From NCBI RefSeq assembly GCF_025628885.1, contig NZ_JAOTIF010000035.1, forward strand, positions 1 to 52,500: a DNA stretch of 52,500 bases, in the 5' to 3' direction. The DNA comes from Paraflavisolibacter caeni. GTDB taxonomy: Bacteria > Bacteroidota > Bacteroidia > Chitinophagales > Chitinophagaceae. The notes below the pieces were generated by a model, which saw only the letters and a program-made list of their open reading frames with translations, had not been told where the DNA came from and did not search any database. This document shows positions 1 through 8,643 of the stretch, in pieces (position 1 is the first letter of the stretch; every line of letters begins with the position of its first letter). The position numbers were made by a program, and so were the translations under genes.

Positions 1-96
1 CTTCCACATAATTGGAAACCGCTGCAAGATTAATCATCTCACTGCAACCAACAATATGCAGTTGCTTGTAGGTTTACATTTTATGAGTGTATGGAA
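1..96. other. Left edge: short open frame of unknown identity
   Basis: On the minus strand an open frame of 24 codons runs from 73 off the left edge (it reads HIVGCSEMINLAAVSNYV in part). It could be the start of a gene outside the window or more debris of the integrative element. I cannot assign it. Confidence 0.2.
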
Positions 97-440
97 TTAT
101 TCCTCTTTCATTATTATCAAATGCTTCAACGCCGGGTTGTTTAGTAAACGCTCCATCTCTGAGTGAATAATCTCCTGTATGTCCTGCTTGATCTGCAAAT
201 AATTGCGCTGCACCATTTGATGGTTTAACTTACTGATCACAGGATTTCTTGATAATGCTCCTGTTCCTTTTTCAAGGCCTCGTGATCGTTTATGATGGAA
301 CAATGAAACGTTTTTAATTCTATTTTCTGCTGTACATCACCCATCACCATACCTACAAATTCACCAGCGGAAAGTGCAGCGATGGTTGAGGGGGGTATGG
401 CGGATTCCAGCATCCTGGAATGGTTCACAGAAGTATGCAT
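97..440 (-). pseudogene. Remnant of conjugative coupling protein (TraG/MobC-type T4CP), C-terminal, frameshifted
   Basis: Two overlapping minus-strand frames join into one protein tail. The upstream frame (440 to 237) carries PPSTIAALSAGEFVGMV and IINDHEALKKEQEHYQEI; the second frame (below about 250) continues with PVISKLNHQMVQRNYLQIKQ and ends in LLNNPALKHLIIMKEE. Restoring one base near 237-242 turns the break into QEI-P-VISKLN. The order of these motifs matches the C-terminus of the VirD4-like coupling ATPases (TraG/MobC) of Bacteroidota conjugative transposons, from my memory of the family. Those proteins run to roughly 600-700 residues, so the whole ATPase core is gone. A stop lies just upstream of the first frame. 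It marks a dead transfer module beside the integrase at 2401. No function is expected. Confidence 0.72.
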
Positions 441-787
441 ACAACATTATTCAGCCACACAAATGCACAAGTTAGGGAGTCATAAAGTAGGAGCCTGGTG
501 GTAATTGTGATGTTTTCTTATTGATAAGTGTATTTAGGATGCCTATAATCAGACCAATTACTTCATTTCAACCCAAAGAAGCTTGTAGTTCGAATCTGCT
601 CGGTACCTCTAAGTGAACCGGATTGGATTCAAACCATTAAACCTGTGATTGCAATGAGCATCAGATTGTGGTTCCGAGAATCTTAATGGTCTCCATATAA
701 CACAATTAAATGAATTAAGAATCTCCTACAGCTAAATTTTCTTTTCAACAGATCATTACCAGGCAAATGTTCTAACTATTCAAAGAT
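441..787. other. Gene-free stretch between coupling-protein remnant and IS
   Basis: No credible reading frame on either strand. A T-arm-like string near 583-605 (a TTCGAAT loop between short complementary arms) resembles the 3' part of a tRNA, but no 5' half is present and it does not match the tRNA-Ser at 3892. I see decayed mobile-element DNA and nothing definable. Confidence 0.4.
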
Positions 788-794
788 GATTTGA

Positions 795-2099
795 TAATAC
801 TCCGGTCATTTTTTTAGGAGTAAAATAGATTTGGCTGAAAACAGCAAAGGCATTAGACCTTTGTATGCTAAAAACCAGATCCAATGCCTTAAGAGTTGTA
901 GAAGCAACTCTAGGTAAAGTTAAGAAAGTAAGTCGACCAGTGGCAAAATTTATGGTGCACATAATGGAGTTATGGCTATCGATGAACTGTCGTTATGTGT
1001 TTGCTAATATGCAGCGCTGGGGCGGTAAAGCAGAAAAGTCCTACCGCAGGATGTTTCAGAAGTTCTTTGACTGGTTCAGCTTTAACCTTCAACTGGTCAA
1101 GCAGACTTGTGGAGGGGAAATCATAGCAGTCTTTGATCCCTGCTTCATTAAAAAGAGCGGCAAACGCACTTATGGATTAGACAAATTCTGGAGTGGGACT
1201 GCAGGCAAGGCCTTGAAGGGCTTGGAAGTAGGCTGTCTTTGCTTTGTGGATGTGGAGGCCGGCACCGCTTTGCACGCTCTAGCCGAGCAAACACCACCAC
1301 AGCAGATCCTGAAACAAAAAGGGCAAACCTTAGTGAGTCATTATGTAGGTGTGGTGAAAAAGCACCTGAACAAGATCTTGAAGGTGAGCCGCTATTTGGC
1401 TGCGGATGGCTATTTTATGAAGCGGGAGTTTATCTGCCCACTACTGCAAAAGGGATTACACCTCATTACCAAAGCCAGAAGAGATGCGAACTTTCGCTAC
1501 CTGTATAAAGGCCCTCACAAGCAGACCAGAGGCAGACCTAAGTTGTATGAGGGGAAGGTGGATACAGGTCATATTGACAAGCGTAGGATTCAATGCTGCT
1601 ACCGGGATAGTGAAGTGAAGATTTATACAGCTGTAGTGTATGCGATGCAGTTGAAGATGAAAGTGCTGGCAGCCTTTGTCTACTACAGGGATAAAGAGCA
1701 ACCGGAGATCATTATCTCAACTGACACCCAAATGGATGCCCTTGTGATGTGCCGCTATTATGGGTTGCGCTTTCAAGTAGAGTTCCTCATCCGGGATGCC
1801 AAGCAGTATGCAGGTATGGAGGACTGCCAAGCCAGAAGTAAGCAGAAATTGCACACCCATTTTAATGTGGCATTGACAGCTGTATCCCTGGCCAAAGCAG
1901 TTTATTACCTGAGTTTGCCTAAAGAAAAGCGAGACAGTTTTTCTATGGCAGACATTAAGATGCTACATATGAACCAACTAATTACCAATAGAATATTTAT
2001 CAACTTAGAGCTGGATCAGAATGATAGAAAAATAAAACAACTTTATCACCAATGCCTGAACTTCGTCAGACTTAGAGCTTAAAAAATTACCGGAGTATT
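795..2099 (+). mobile_element. Complete IS4-superfamily insertion sequence with terminal inverted repeats
   Basis: The element encloses one transposase gene. Its left end reads AATACTCCGGTCATTTTTTT at 796-815. The right end at 2080-2099, read on the other strand, is AATACTCCGGTAATTTTTTA, so about 18 of 20 bases agree. The 7-mer GATTTGA stands directly outside both ends (788-794 and 2100-2106) and is probably the target-site duplication; the exact outer base of the IS is uncertain by one (795 or 796). Intact ends and an intact reading frame suggest a fairly recent insertion into already decayed element DNA. Confidence 0.85.
865..2082 (+). CDS. IS4-superfamily DDE transposase
   Basis: A 405-residue transposase catalysing cut-and-paste movement of the IS around it. 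The DDE triad can be placed: D91 in AVFDPCF, D181 in YLAADGYF, and E306 inside YGLRFQVEFLIRDAK, which fits the IS4-superfamily Y-(2)-R-(3)-E-(6)-K signature (Y299, R302, E306, K313). The frame is uninterrupted from the ATG at 865 to the stop 17 bases before the right terminal repeat. The N-terminal 80 residues are basic and probably bind the ends. The exact IS family (IS4, ISH3, IS1634 or another relative) cannot be fixed by eye. Confidence 0.88.
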   Translation: MLKTRSNALRVVEATLGKVKKVSRPVAKFMVHIMELWLSMNCRYVFANMQRWGGKAEKSYRRMFQKFFDWFSFNLQLVKQTCGGEIIAVFDPCFIKKSGKRTYGLDKFWSGTAGKALKGLEVGCLCFVDVEAGTALHALAEQTPPQQILKQKGQTLVSHYVGVVKKHLNKILKVSRYLAADGYFMKREFICPLLQKGLHLITKARRDANFRYLYKGPHKQTRGRPKLYEGKVDTGHIDKRRIQCCYRDSEVKIYTAVVYAMQLKMKVLAAFVYYRDKEQPEIIISTDTQMDALVMCRYYGLRFQVEFLIRDAKQYAGMEDCQARSKQKLHTHFNVALTAVSLAKAVYYLSLPKEKRDSFSMADIKMLHMNQLITNRIFINLELDQNDRKIKQLYHQCLNFVRLRA

Positions 2100-2106
2100 G
2101 ATTTGA

Positions 2107-2400
2107 AAAAGTTGAATAGAAATGGAGCGCCCTAAAATAGATTCAAGGTTTTATTTTAATTATAATCCCAATTCTCCATGATTCCCATGTATTTAGAAAT
2201 GAACACATGACATCATTTATCTTAAATCAATTATATTGGCTTTATGTAAAAAAACAACCTTGTGCAATCAACTAATATAATTTTTAGTATTCAAAAGGGT
2301 CCGGATTAAAATATGGTACGCAATTAGCAATGGACATACTTATTTATCTTTTTACTTGAACTTTATACTTTTAATCATCATTAGCTACTGAAAAAACTTT
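2107..2400. other. AT-rich gene-free stretch between IS and integrase
   Basis: Strongly AT-rich, with stops in all frames and no recognisable repeat or RNA gene. It lies downstream of the integrase and is probably residual DNA of the decayed integrative element. Confidence 0.4.
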
Positions 2401-3642
2401 CTATTGCATTATCCCTTTACTCTTAGTCAAGAACCGTTGACGGAGTAATTGCATATCCTCGCTCACCTTGCGGTCCAGAATCTTCGCATAATGCTGCGTG
2501 GTACGCAGGTTCTTATGTCCCAGCATCTTGCTCACCGATTCGATAGGCACACCATTGGAAAGCGTTACCGTAGTGGCAAACGTATGCCGGGCTATATGAA
2601 AAGTTAAGTGTTTGTGAATACCACACACATCTGCCATTTCCTTTAAATAAGCATTCATCTTCTGGTTGCTGAAAACCGGCAGCACTTTGTTCCCAAGTTT
2701 ACAATTTTTATGATCCTTGTATTGTTCTATAATTTGGAGCGCAATGGGCAATAGAGGTACACGAGAAGGTTCTTCCGTTTTCTGCCGGCTGGTGAAAATC
2801 CATTGATCTCCGTCAACACCGCTAGAGATCTCAGTTCGTTTTAACTTTTTTACGTCCGCATAGGAAAGTCCGGTAAAACAGCAAAATAGAAATATGTCCC
2901 TTACCTGTCCCAACCGTTCAGAATGAAACCTTTTGTTTGCAATACGATCCAGTTCCTCTTCACTTAAGAAATCCCGGATCACTTCCCGCTTGTTCATCTT
3001 AAAGCCTGCAAAAGGATCTCTTTCGAGCCACCCATTCCGGATGCAACGATTGACAATTTTTCGAAAGTTAGAGATGTATTTGATGGCAGAGTTGTGGTTA
3101 CACCTGCGTTCACTTTTGAGCCAGAACTCGTAGTCCGACACAAATTCAAAGTCCAGCTTTTTGATATCCATGTCCTGTACACTATATTTCCATCCTAGAA
3201 AAGACTCTGTGTGTTTAAAGGAAGTTTCATAACGCTCTAAAGTCGCTGCAGAATACTCTCCTCCTACCAGGGCTTTCATCTGCTCATTGTGCAGCCTGAA
3301 GATTTCCATCAGCATCCTGGGCTTTTCCTTTCCTCCTGTGAGCAGATTTTTAATGGCTTCCGAACTCACTTCCCTGCCCGCTTCCACCAACTGGCGCCTG
3401 GCTTCATATACTTTGGCTTGGAAGGTATCCAGGTAGGCGTTGAGCGCTTTGACTTCTTCTTTCGTACCGATGGCCCTACCCGCTTTTGTATTCCATCGAT
3501 CCAGGAACCACTTGCGACCCACAGAAATTTCCTTAGGTATACCGTCCACGGTTATGCGCATATACAGTGGCTGGGGCTCAGTTCTTACAATTTTTTTTCC
3601 CTTCTTAGGATAAAACAGGAGACTGAAATTTTTGGCGATCAT
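2401..3642 (-). CDS. Tyrosine recombinase / integrase of a Bacteroidota integrative element
   Basis: A 413-residue site-specific recombinase. Residues 1-100 form the arm-binding region (LYMRITVDGIPKEISVGRKW), 110-210 the SAM-like core-binding region, and 225-400 the catalytic domain. Visible catalytic residues are K288, H349 and R352 (TFHIARHTF), H376 (LGHKNL) and nucleophile Y385 (TTQHYAKI). The usual first arginine after TGL is a serine (GLSYADV, S260), as in CTnDOT-type integrases, so this need not mean inactivity. The gene lies about 250 bp from the 3' end of tRNA-Ser and points away from it, the normal arrangement for an element integrated at a tRNA 3' end. With the coupling-protein scrap at 97-440 it indicates an integrative and conjugative element that has lost most of its genes. 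Confidence 0.9.
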   Translation of the reverse strand: MIAKNFSLLFYPKKGKKIVRTEPQPLYMRITVDGIPKEISVGRKWFLDRWNTKAGRAIGTKEEVKALNAYLDTFQAKVYEARRQLVEAGREVSSEAIKNLLTGGKEKPRMLMEIFRLHNEQMKALVGGEYSAATLERYETSFKHTESFLGWKYSVQDMDIKKLDFEFVSDYEFWLKSERRCNHNSAIKYISNFRKIVNRCIRNGWLERDPFAGFKMNKREVIRDFLSEEELDRIANKRFHSERLGQVRDIFLFCCFTGLSYADVKKLKRTEISSGVDGDQWIFTSRQKTEEPSRVPLLPIALQIIEQYKDHKNCKLGNKVLPVFSNQKMNAYLKEMADVCGIHKHLTFHIARHTFATTVTLSNGVPIESVSKMLGHKNLRTTQHYAKILDRKVSEDMQLLRQRFLTKSKGIMQ

Positions 3643-3836
3643 GTAGACTCATTTTTGGGGTTGATAAAATTAGAACCCTTGAGCGCTCCAGACAAGATGT
3701 TCAATCATTGAACATGTTCATTATCAACTCGTTACATCATTTTGCGTGAGTACTTTTTTTGAGCCGGGAAAGACTCACGAATTACTCACGATTTTTTGCA
3801 TCAATCTGCACCATTTTGAGTCACGCCTAAAAACAA

Positions 3837-3869
3837 AAAAGCCTGCCAATCAACGATTTGCAGGCTTTT
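3837..3869. terminator. Hairpin downstream of tRNA-Ser
   Basis: AAAAGCCTGC and GCAGGCTTTT form a perfect 10-bp stem around a 13-nt loop, with A/T runs on both sides. It lies just 3' of the minus-strand tRNA gene and can end its transcript; it may also mark the border between core genome and inserted element. Confidence 0.65.
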
Positions 3870-3891
3870 GAGCTATTTTGATACGGTCTTT

Positions 3892-3979
<88 letters not shown>

Positions 3980-4102
3980 GGCGCAAAAGTAAGGGGATGA
4001 CATTTAACAGCAAAAAATATTGCTAAGCTTTTTCCCATTTTCTGAAAAATCTTACGGAAAGTTGTAATTTCCATTAAGTGTTTATCCTAAAACCAACTAT
4101 TT

Positions 4103-4537
4103 ATGAAGAGAGTTTCAGACATCTTATCCCGCAAGGGAAGTCATGTAATCTCCGTTACCCCCGACACTAATGTGTTTGACGCACTGCAATTAATGGCTGA
4201 TCAAAACATCGGCTCAGTCGCAGTAATGAGCAATTCAACCTTTCTCGGTATCATGACCGAACGGGACTATTCCCGGAAGGTAGTTTTGAAAGGTAGATCT
4301 TCATCAGATACTTTGGTTGAAGATATTATGTCTACCGACTTGCCCTATGTAACATCTTTAGATACCATCGAACATTGCATGCAATTACTCTCCAACAGGC
4401 ACATTCGCTATTTGCCTGTCTTCGACGGAGATGAAATTGGCGGGATCATTTCCATCAACGATGTGGTGACAGAAATGATTCTTTCACAGAAAGAAACCAT
4501 ATCCCATCTGACAGATTACCTGCATTCAGGTATGTAA
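4103..4537 (+). CDS. Two-CBS-domain protein
   Basis: A 144-residue soluble protein made only of a tandem CBS (Bateman) module, residues about 8-60 and 76-130, with the typical TERDYSRKVV stretch ending the first repeat and IGGIISINDVV ending the second. Such modules bind adenosyl nucleotides and usually regulate another protein, but no enzyme or channel domain is attached and the neighbours give no partner. It is monocistronic, convergent with the mutS2-like gene, and shares a bidirectional terminator with it. Fold assignment is secure; the process it controls is unknown. Confidence 0.85.
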   Translation: MKRVSDILSRKGSHVISVTPDTNVFDALQLMADQNIGSVAVMSNSTFLGIMTERDYSRKVVLKGRSSSDTLVEDIMSTDLPYVTSLDTIEHCMQLLSNRHIRYLPVFDGDEIGGIISINDVVTEMILSQKETISHLTDYLHSGM

Positions 4538-4551
4538 TATCATGGTATAAA

Positions 4552-4592
4552 AAAAGATCAAAGTGCTGGCATCATCCGCACTTTGATCTTTT
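4552..4592. terminator. Bidirectional terminator between CBS gene and mutS2-like gene
   Basis: A perfect 15-bp stem, AAAAGATCAAAGTGC with GCACTTTGATCTTTT, encloses an 11-nt loop. A/T runs flank both arms, so it works for the two convergent genes. Confidence 0.85.
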
Positions 4593-4618
4593 ACTATTTT
4601 ATTCAACCCTATTATTGT

Positions 4619-6733
4619 TTATTCTACAGGAGGTTTGTCTTTTACAACAACCAAATCAGCAAGTTCAACAGTCAGCGGGATCAACCCCAGTTGAACAATC
4701 GCTTTACGACCCCTGATTTCCTTCACCTCTCCTACCTTATGATTCTTCTTCATCAACACTTTAGCGCCCAGGGTTATATCACCTCCAACTTCTTCATATT
4801 TTGAACTCAGTTTCTTCTTTACCTTCTCTGCTGATTGCTTTTCTTTCTGTTTAAAGAGCAACGACTGCATTTGCTTCATTAACTCTCTTTTATCTTCTGA
4901 GTTTTCTGCCTTCCGCCAGTCGAAAACAATTTGTTTCAACTTGCGCTCCATGTCCTTTAGGTATGCAATTCTTTCTTCTGTTATTTTATTCTGCTGCTTC
5001 AGCAACTCCACTTGCTGGAGGTGCTTTTCTTTATCTATCAGCACTTCCATTTCTTTCTTCAGACGGTTGTTTTCTTTCAGCAAAGTATTCAGTTCTTTTT
5101 GCTTCTGCTCAACCTGTTGTAAATCCTGTTCTGTACGGTTCAATAATTTATCCAGGCTAAAATGATCCTCATCTACCAACAGACGGGCACGGTCAATCAA
5201 TTTTTTATCCATGCCGATGCGCTGCGCAATAGCAAAAGTGTATGAACTACCCGGCTTCCCAACGATTAATTTATACAAAGGCATCAGGCTTTTTTCATCG
5301 AATGCCATGGCACCATTGATAATACCTGGAGTTTTGTTGGCCATTACTTTCAGGTTCAGATAGTGCGTTGTTACAATCCCGAAAGCATGCTTCCTGGCCA
5401 ATTCTTCAAGGATCACTTCCGCAAAGGCGCCACCAAGGTTAGGATCACTACCGCTTCCTAATTCATCGATGAAGAACAGGGTTTTTCCATTGGCTGCTTC
5501 CATGAAGTGCTTCATGCTCAATAAGTGACTACTATAAGTACTCAATTCAAATTCAATACTTTGAGTATCGCCTATATGTATCATTAATTGCTTGAAGATG
5601 CCAAACTCCGATGCTGGATGCACCGGCACCAACAAGCCACTTTGTACCATCATTTGCAGCAGGCCTACTGTTTTCATCGCCACGGTCTTTCCACCCGCAT
5701 TCGGTCCGCTGATCACCAGGATCCTGTTCGAAGAATCTAATGTTAAATCAACCGGTATGGTAGGTTTGCCAGTTCTTTTGTTATATAATAAAAGCAAAGG
5801 ATGATAAGCCTTTACCAAATGAATATGCGCCTTATCAAATACAACCGGGTATTCTGCCTGGATGTCGATCCCAAAGGAAGCTTTGGCCCTGATGAAGTCA
5901 AATTCACCAACAATAGAATGATAGGTCGTCAACAAGGGAGCATAGGATGAAAGTCTTCTCGTCAGGTCGCGTAAAATGCGGTGCACCTCCTTGCGTTCAG
6001 AATTTTCCAGGCTATAAATAGAGTTGTTCAGTTCAATCGTTTCTTCCGGTTCAATGAAAGCGGTCCTACGACTGTCACTTTCGCCATGTAAAATTCCTTT
6101 TACAGCTCTCTTTTGTTCTGCAAATACAGCAACCACACGCCGCCCATTCATGAAGCTTTCTTCTATATCAGACAGGTACCCCTGCTTGTTCAGTTTGCTG
6201 ATAATACGGTCAAACAATTTCCTCAATTCATTCCGCTTCCGGTACAGGTTGATACGGATCGACTGCAGCTCTTCCGATGCATTATCCTTTACCACTCCGG
6301 TTTCATCAATGACCTCATTGATCAATTGGAGGATCGCCTTTTCATAATAGGTTCCTTCAATCACTAAGGCCAGTGACTCGTAAGAAATCCTCCTTTCTGC
6401 GTCAAACCATCGGAAGATGCTTTCAATACTCATAGCGAGCTTCCTGATTGAAACCAGTTGTTCGCCATTCATTACAGCACCTTCAATACCAAGTAGTTTG
6501 AGTTCCTTAGCAAGGTTTAAAACATAGTCATTGGGAAAATAAACACCGTTTTGAAGTAACTGCTTGTATTGGTGCGTTTGTTTCAGTTCCCTGTCGATAA
6601 AGTCTTTGCGTGTATGAATGCGTAGGTCTCTTGCTTTAGATTTCGCATATTCATACCTGCATTTATCATGGAGTAAGTCTTTAATTTTTTCAAATTCCAG
6701 TTGTACAGATGCTGATTCCGGGTATAATCTCAT
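4619..6733 (-). CDS. mutS2: MutS2-family ATPase lacking the Smr nuclease domain
   Basis: 704 residues. The clamp/lever region occupies the N-terminal half, followed by the ABC-type MutS ATPase: Walker A SGPNAGGKTVAMK at about 344-356, Walker B FFIDELGSGSDP, and THYLNLK. A long Lys/Glu-rich coiled coil (about 530-640) is followed by a KOW-like strand segment (GAKVLMKKNHKVGEVKEIRG). Classical MutS2 proteins reach about 780 residues and end in a Smr endonuclease domain. Here the reading frame stops naturally before it, directly ahead of a strong terminator. MutS2 acts on branched DNA and, in Firmicutes, on collided ribosomes; without Smr only the ATPase/clamp role is expected. The start is ATG at 6733. 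Confidence 0.88.
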   Translation of the reverse strand: MRLYPESASVQLEFEKIKDLLHDKCRYEYAKSKARDLRIHTRKDFIDRELKQTHQYKQLLQNGVYFPNDYVLNLAKELKLLGIEGAVMNGEQLVSIRKLAMSIESIFRWFDAERRISYESLALVIEGTYYEKAILQLINEVIDETGVVKDNASEELQSIRINLYRKRNELRKLFDRIISKLNKQGYLSDIEESFMNGRRVVAVFAEQKRAVKGILHGESDSRRTAFIEPEETIELNNSIYSLENSERKEVHRILRDLTRRLSSYAPLLTTYHSIVGEFDFIRAKASFGIDIQAEYPVVFDKAHIHLVKAYHPLLLLYNKRTGKPTIPVDLTLDSSNRILVISGPNAGGKTVAMKTVGLLQMMVQSGLLVPVHPASEFGIFKQLMIHIGDTQSIEFELSTYSSHLLSMKHFMEAANGKTLFFIDELGSGSDPNLGGAFAEVILEELARKHAFGIVTTHYLNLKVMANKTPGIINGAMAFDEKSLMPLYKLIVGKPGSSYTFAIAQRIGMDKKLIDRARLLVDEDHFSLDKLLNRTEQDLQQVEQKQKELNTLLKENNRLKKEMEVLIDKEKHLQQVELLKQQNKITEERIAYLKDMERKLKQIVFDWRKAENSEDKRELMKQMQSLLFKQKEKQSAEKVKKKLSSKYEEVGGDITLGAKVLMKKNHKVGEVKEIRGRKAIVQLGLIPLTVELADLVVVKDKPPVE

Positions 6734-7006
6734 GTATTCTTAATCAAATAATTTCCAAATTTAGCAAACAACAATTTTGTGATATGACATTTAATATTTG
6801 AATTTCAGGTTTATATAAGTTATTAATGCTTTTTAAAGAAAGGGTTTAGATTAAATTATATAAAATGCATCCATAACTTAGAAAAATCCAGATATTCGAA
6901 CGCTAAATTGATATTTCTGCAAATTTCGAATTCTTAATAAACTGCAAAAGCTTCACCAAACCATCTGTTAAATGTATTTTTTCATATATTCAGTGATTAT
7001 TCTGAT

Positions 7007-7672
7007 ATGAACTTTATACAACAATATTTTTCGATGATGAAAACGGCTTTGGCATTTATCGTTGCAGCTTGTTTTTCGGCATGCACTTCAGAAAACAGAT
7101 ACAATTCATTAAGCTCATCCTTAGTTAATATGTCAGAACAAATAGATACAGCAACATTTGGAACAGGTTGTTTCTGGTGTACAGAAGCAATATTTGAACA
7201 ATTGAACGGCGTTTTAAAAGTAACCTCCGGTTATTCCGGTGGTAAAGTTGATAATCCAAACTATAAACAAGTATGCACCGGCGAAACCGGGCATGCAGAA
7301 TGCGTTCAGATCCAGTACGAGCCCAGTAAGATCTCCTACGACGAACTTTTAGAGGTATTCTGGCAGGTTCATGACCCTACAACCTTAAACCGTCAGGGTG
7401 CAGATGTCGGGACGCAATACCGCAGTGCTATATTTTATCATAATGAAGATCAAAGAAGAAAAGCTGAGCATTACAAGGCAGAACTAAATAAAAGCGGTGC
7501 TTATAAAGATCCCATTGTTACTGAAATTACACCTTTTTCAAAGTTTTACCCAGCTGAAGACTATCACCAGGAATACTATGCAAATAATAAAAATGCCAAT
7601 CCTTATTGCGCTATGGTGATCAGGCCTAAGCTGGAGAAGTTTCAGAAAGTATTTGCACAGAAATTAAAATAA
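7007..7672 (+). CDS. msrA: Peptide methionine-(S)-sulfoxide reductase, lipoprotein form
   Basis: MsrA reduces Met-S-sulfoxide in proteins. The catalytic motif GCFWCTEAIF is present with its nucleophile Cys, followed by VTSGYSGG, GHAECVQIQY and YHQEYY, and a C-terminal YCAMVIRPK segment carrying a resolving Cys. The first 25 or so residues form a hydrophobic signal ending in a lipobox (FSAC), so the enzyme is probably anchored outside the cytoplasm. The start may be the ATG at 7007 or one of the paired Met codons 27-30 bases further in. The gene is divergent from the mutS2-like gene and followed by a terminator. Confidence 0.93.
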   Translation: MNFIQQYFSMMKTALAFIVAACFSACTSENRYNSLSSSLVNMSEQIDTATFGTGCFWCTEAIFEQLNGVLKVTSGYSGGKVDNPNYKQVCTGETGHAECVQIQYEPSKISYDELLEVFWQVHDPTTLNRQGADVGTQYRSAIFYHNEDQRRKAEHYKAELNKSGAYKDPIVTEITPFSKFYPAEDYHQEYYANNKNANPYCAMVIRPKLEKFQKVFAQKLK

Positions 7673-7700
7673 TGAATAAGGCATTTTCCGCCTCACCACC

Positions 7701-7738
7701 AGTCCGCTTGTTGCTTTAGCCTCAGGCGGACTTTTTTT
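7701..7738 (+). terminator. Terminator of msrA
   Basis: AGTCCGC and GCGGACT form a stem followed by a run of seven T. The right arm, CCTCAGGCGGACT, resembles the REP-like palindrome repeated near 40385, 40507 and 41125. Confidence 0.7.
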
Positions 7739-7748
7739 GATGTTCACC

Positions 7749-8315
7749 CTAAATCCTTAACGGCACCAAACAATCATCCATCTCCATAGATCTTTCCAAA
7801 ACTTCCATCCCCATCTCCTTCTGCCATATAAACTTACAGCTCTCCTGCAACTGATAACTACCTCTAACAGTTTCCTCCTTCATAGTCTCCTTCCTTCCAC
7901 TGCTCATCATGCCTCTGACTGCCAGCTGCTTCCTTAGCCACTGCTTATCCCCCTGCATGTTCATATACAACCGTATAGCCGCCTGGTAGACATGCTTCCG
8001 CTTCTTCCTGGGCAGTGTCTTTCGGAAGGCCTCCTTCCGTTCCGGATCTGAGAGGATCCACTGGGCATAGGCTACTGCCTCCTTAAACAAATCCCTCCTT
8101 ACCCGCTGCTTTTCAGAAGCCACTATGCCACTCATGTCCGGGTACTTGGTGATCACAATCCTTTTCTTCCACTTCTTTTTCTTGTTCCCCCTATAATGCT
8201 TCACCACAAAGCACTTCCCAATCGAGCCCCGGATCATGCCCAACAAGAGTCTAGGTACCTTCTTGCCATCCTTGATCACCACCCTTTCTTTGCTATTGAT
8301 ATAGACCTGTTCCAT
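7749..8315 (-). CDS. Small basic protein of unknown function linked to 11-bp arrays
   Basis: About 188 residues from the ATG at 8315; the frame is open back to 8354. The start at 8315 is chosen because the homologous start at 36847 has an in-frame TGA just before it. The protein is Lys/Arg-rich (for example GNKKKKWKKR and PRKKRKHVYQAA). Its middle has the pattern ITKYPDMSG..ASEKQ..RR.LFKEAVAYAQ....DPERK, which I recall from unnamed Bacteroidota proteins; I know of no assigned function. No signal peptide, membrane segment or catalytic motif is visible. It sits alone behind two arrays of 11-bp-spaced motifs, and a truncated sister locus exists at 36485-36942. A nucleic-acid-binding or element-specific role is inference. 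Confidence 0.6.
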   Translation of the reverse strand: MEQVYINSKERVVIKDGKKVPRLLLGMIRGSIGKCFVVKHYRGNKKKKWKKRIVITKYPDMSGIVASEKQRVRRDLFKEAVAYAQWILSDPERKEAFRKTLPRKKRKHVYQAAIRLYMNMQGDKQWLRKQLAVRGMMSSGRKETMKEETVRGSYQLQESCKFIWQKEMGMEVLERSMEMDDCLVPLRI

Positions 8316-8376
8316 ATAACTCATCCATTTACCCCTAAAGCTACTCCGCCCCATTCACAACCAAAAACCTGTTGGC

Positions 8377-8407
8377 CGTTTTGGCATAAAATGGCAGGAA
8401 ATGACCG
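8377..8407 (-). repeat. Conserved 31-bp non-coding block, copy 1
   Basis: Lies between array and ORF start. It matches 36754-36784 with a single mismatch. It includes TGGCA twice on the plus strand (8382 and 8392). Its conservation outside any reading frame suggests a leader, promoter or element-specific site. Confidence 0.65.
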
Positions 8408-8442
8408 GTTTTGTCCTCTTCAACCCCAGCTTTCAAGTAGGG

Positions 8443-8512
8443 ATCCTTCGTACCTCAAGTATACCTGAAGCATACCATCAGTATACCTACAGTAGGGCAA
8501 GAGTATGCCCCC
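8443..8512 (-). repeat. 11-bp-period array, proximal block, copy 1
   Basis: On the minus strand, units such as AGGTATACTGA, TGGTATGCTTC, AGGTATACTTG and AGGTACGAAGG follow one another without gaps. On the plus strand TAC falls at 8451, 8462, 8473 and 8484, with a related TGC at 8506, all in exact 11-bp register. Positions 8443-8489 match 36684-36730 at 46 of 47 bases. The block stands about 130 bp upstream of the ORF start. Confidence 0.75.
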
Positions 8513-8643
8513 TTCGTTCCTAAACCTCAAAAAAGCATCTTTTCTTCCCCTTTCTCAATCTCCCAATAAAACCCCGACTCCTCCATCAAAAAATCCTATT
8601 CCTCCCTTTCTAATCGTGCAAATCCGCGATTCATCTTTCGTTG

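Noticed and set aside
583-605. tRNA 3'-end-like sequence with a TTCGAAT loop
   Set aside because: No acceptor or anticodon half around it and no match with tRNA-Ser at 3892; chance or an old fragment.
1239-1508. ORF within the transposase gene in another frame
   Set aside because: Overlaps the intact transposase, no start context and no family resemblance.
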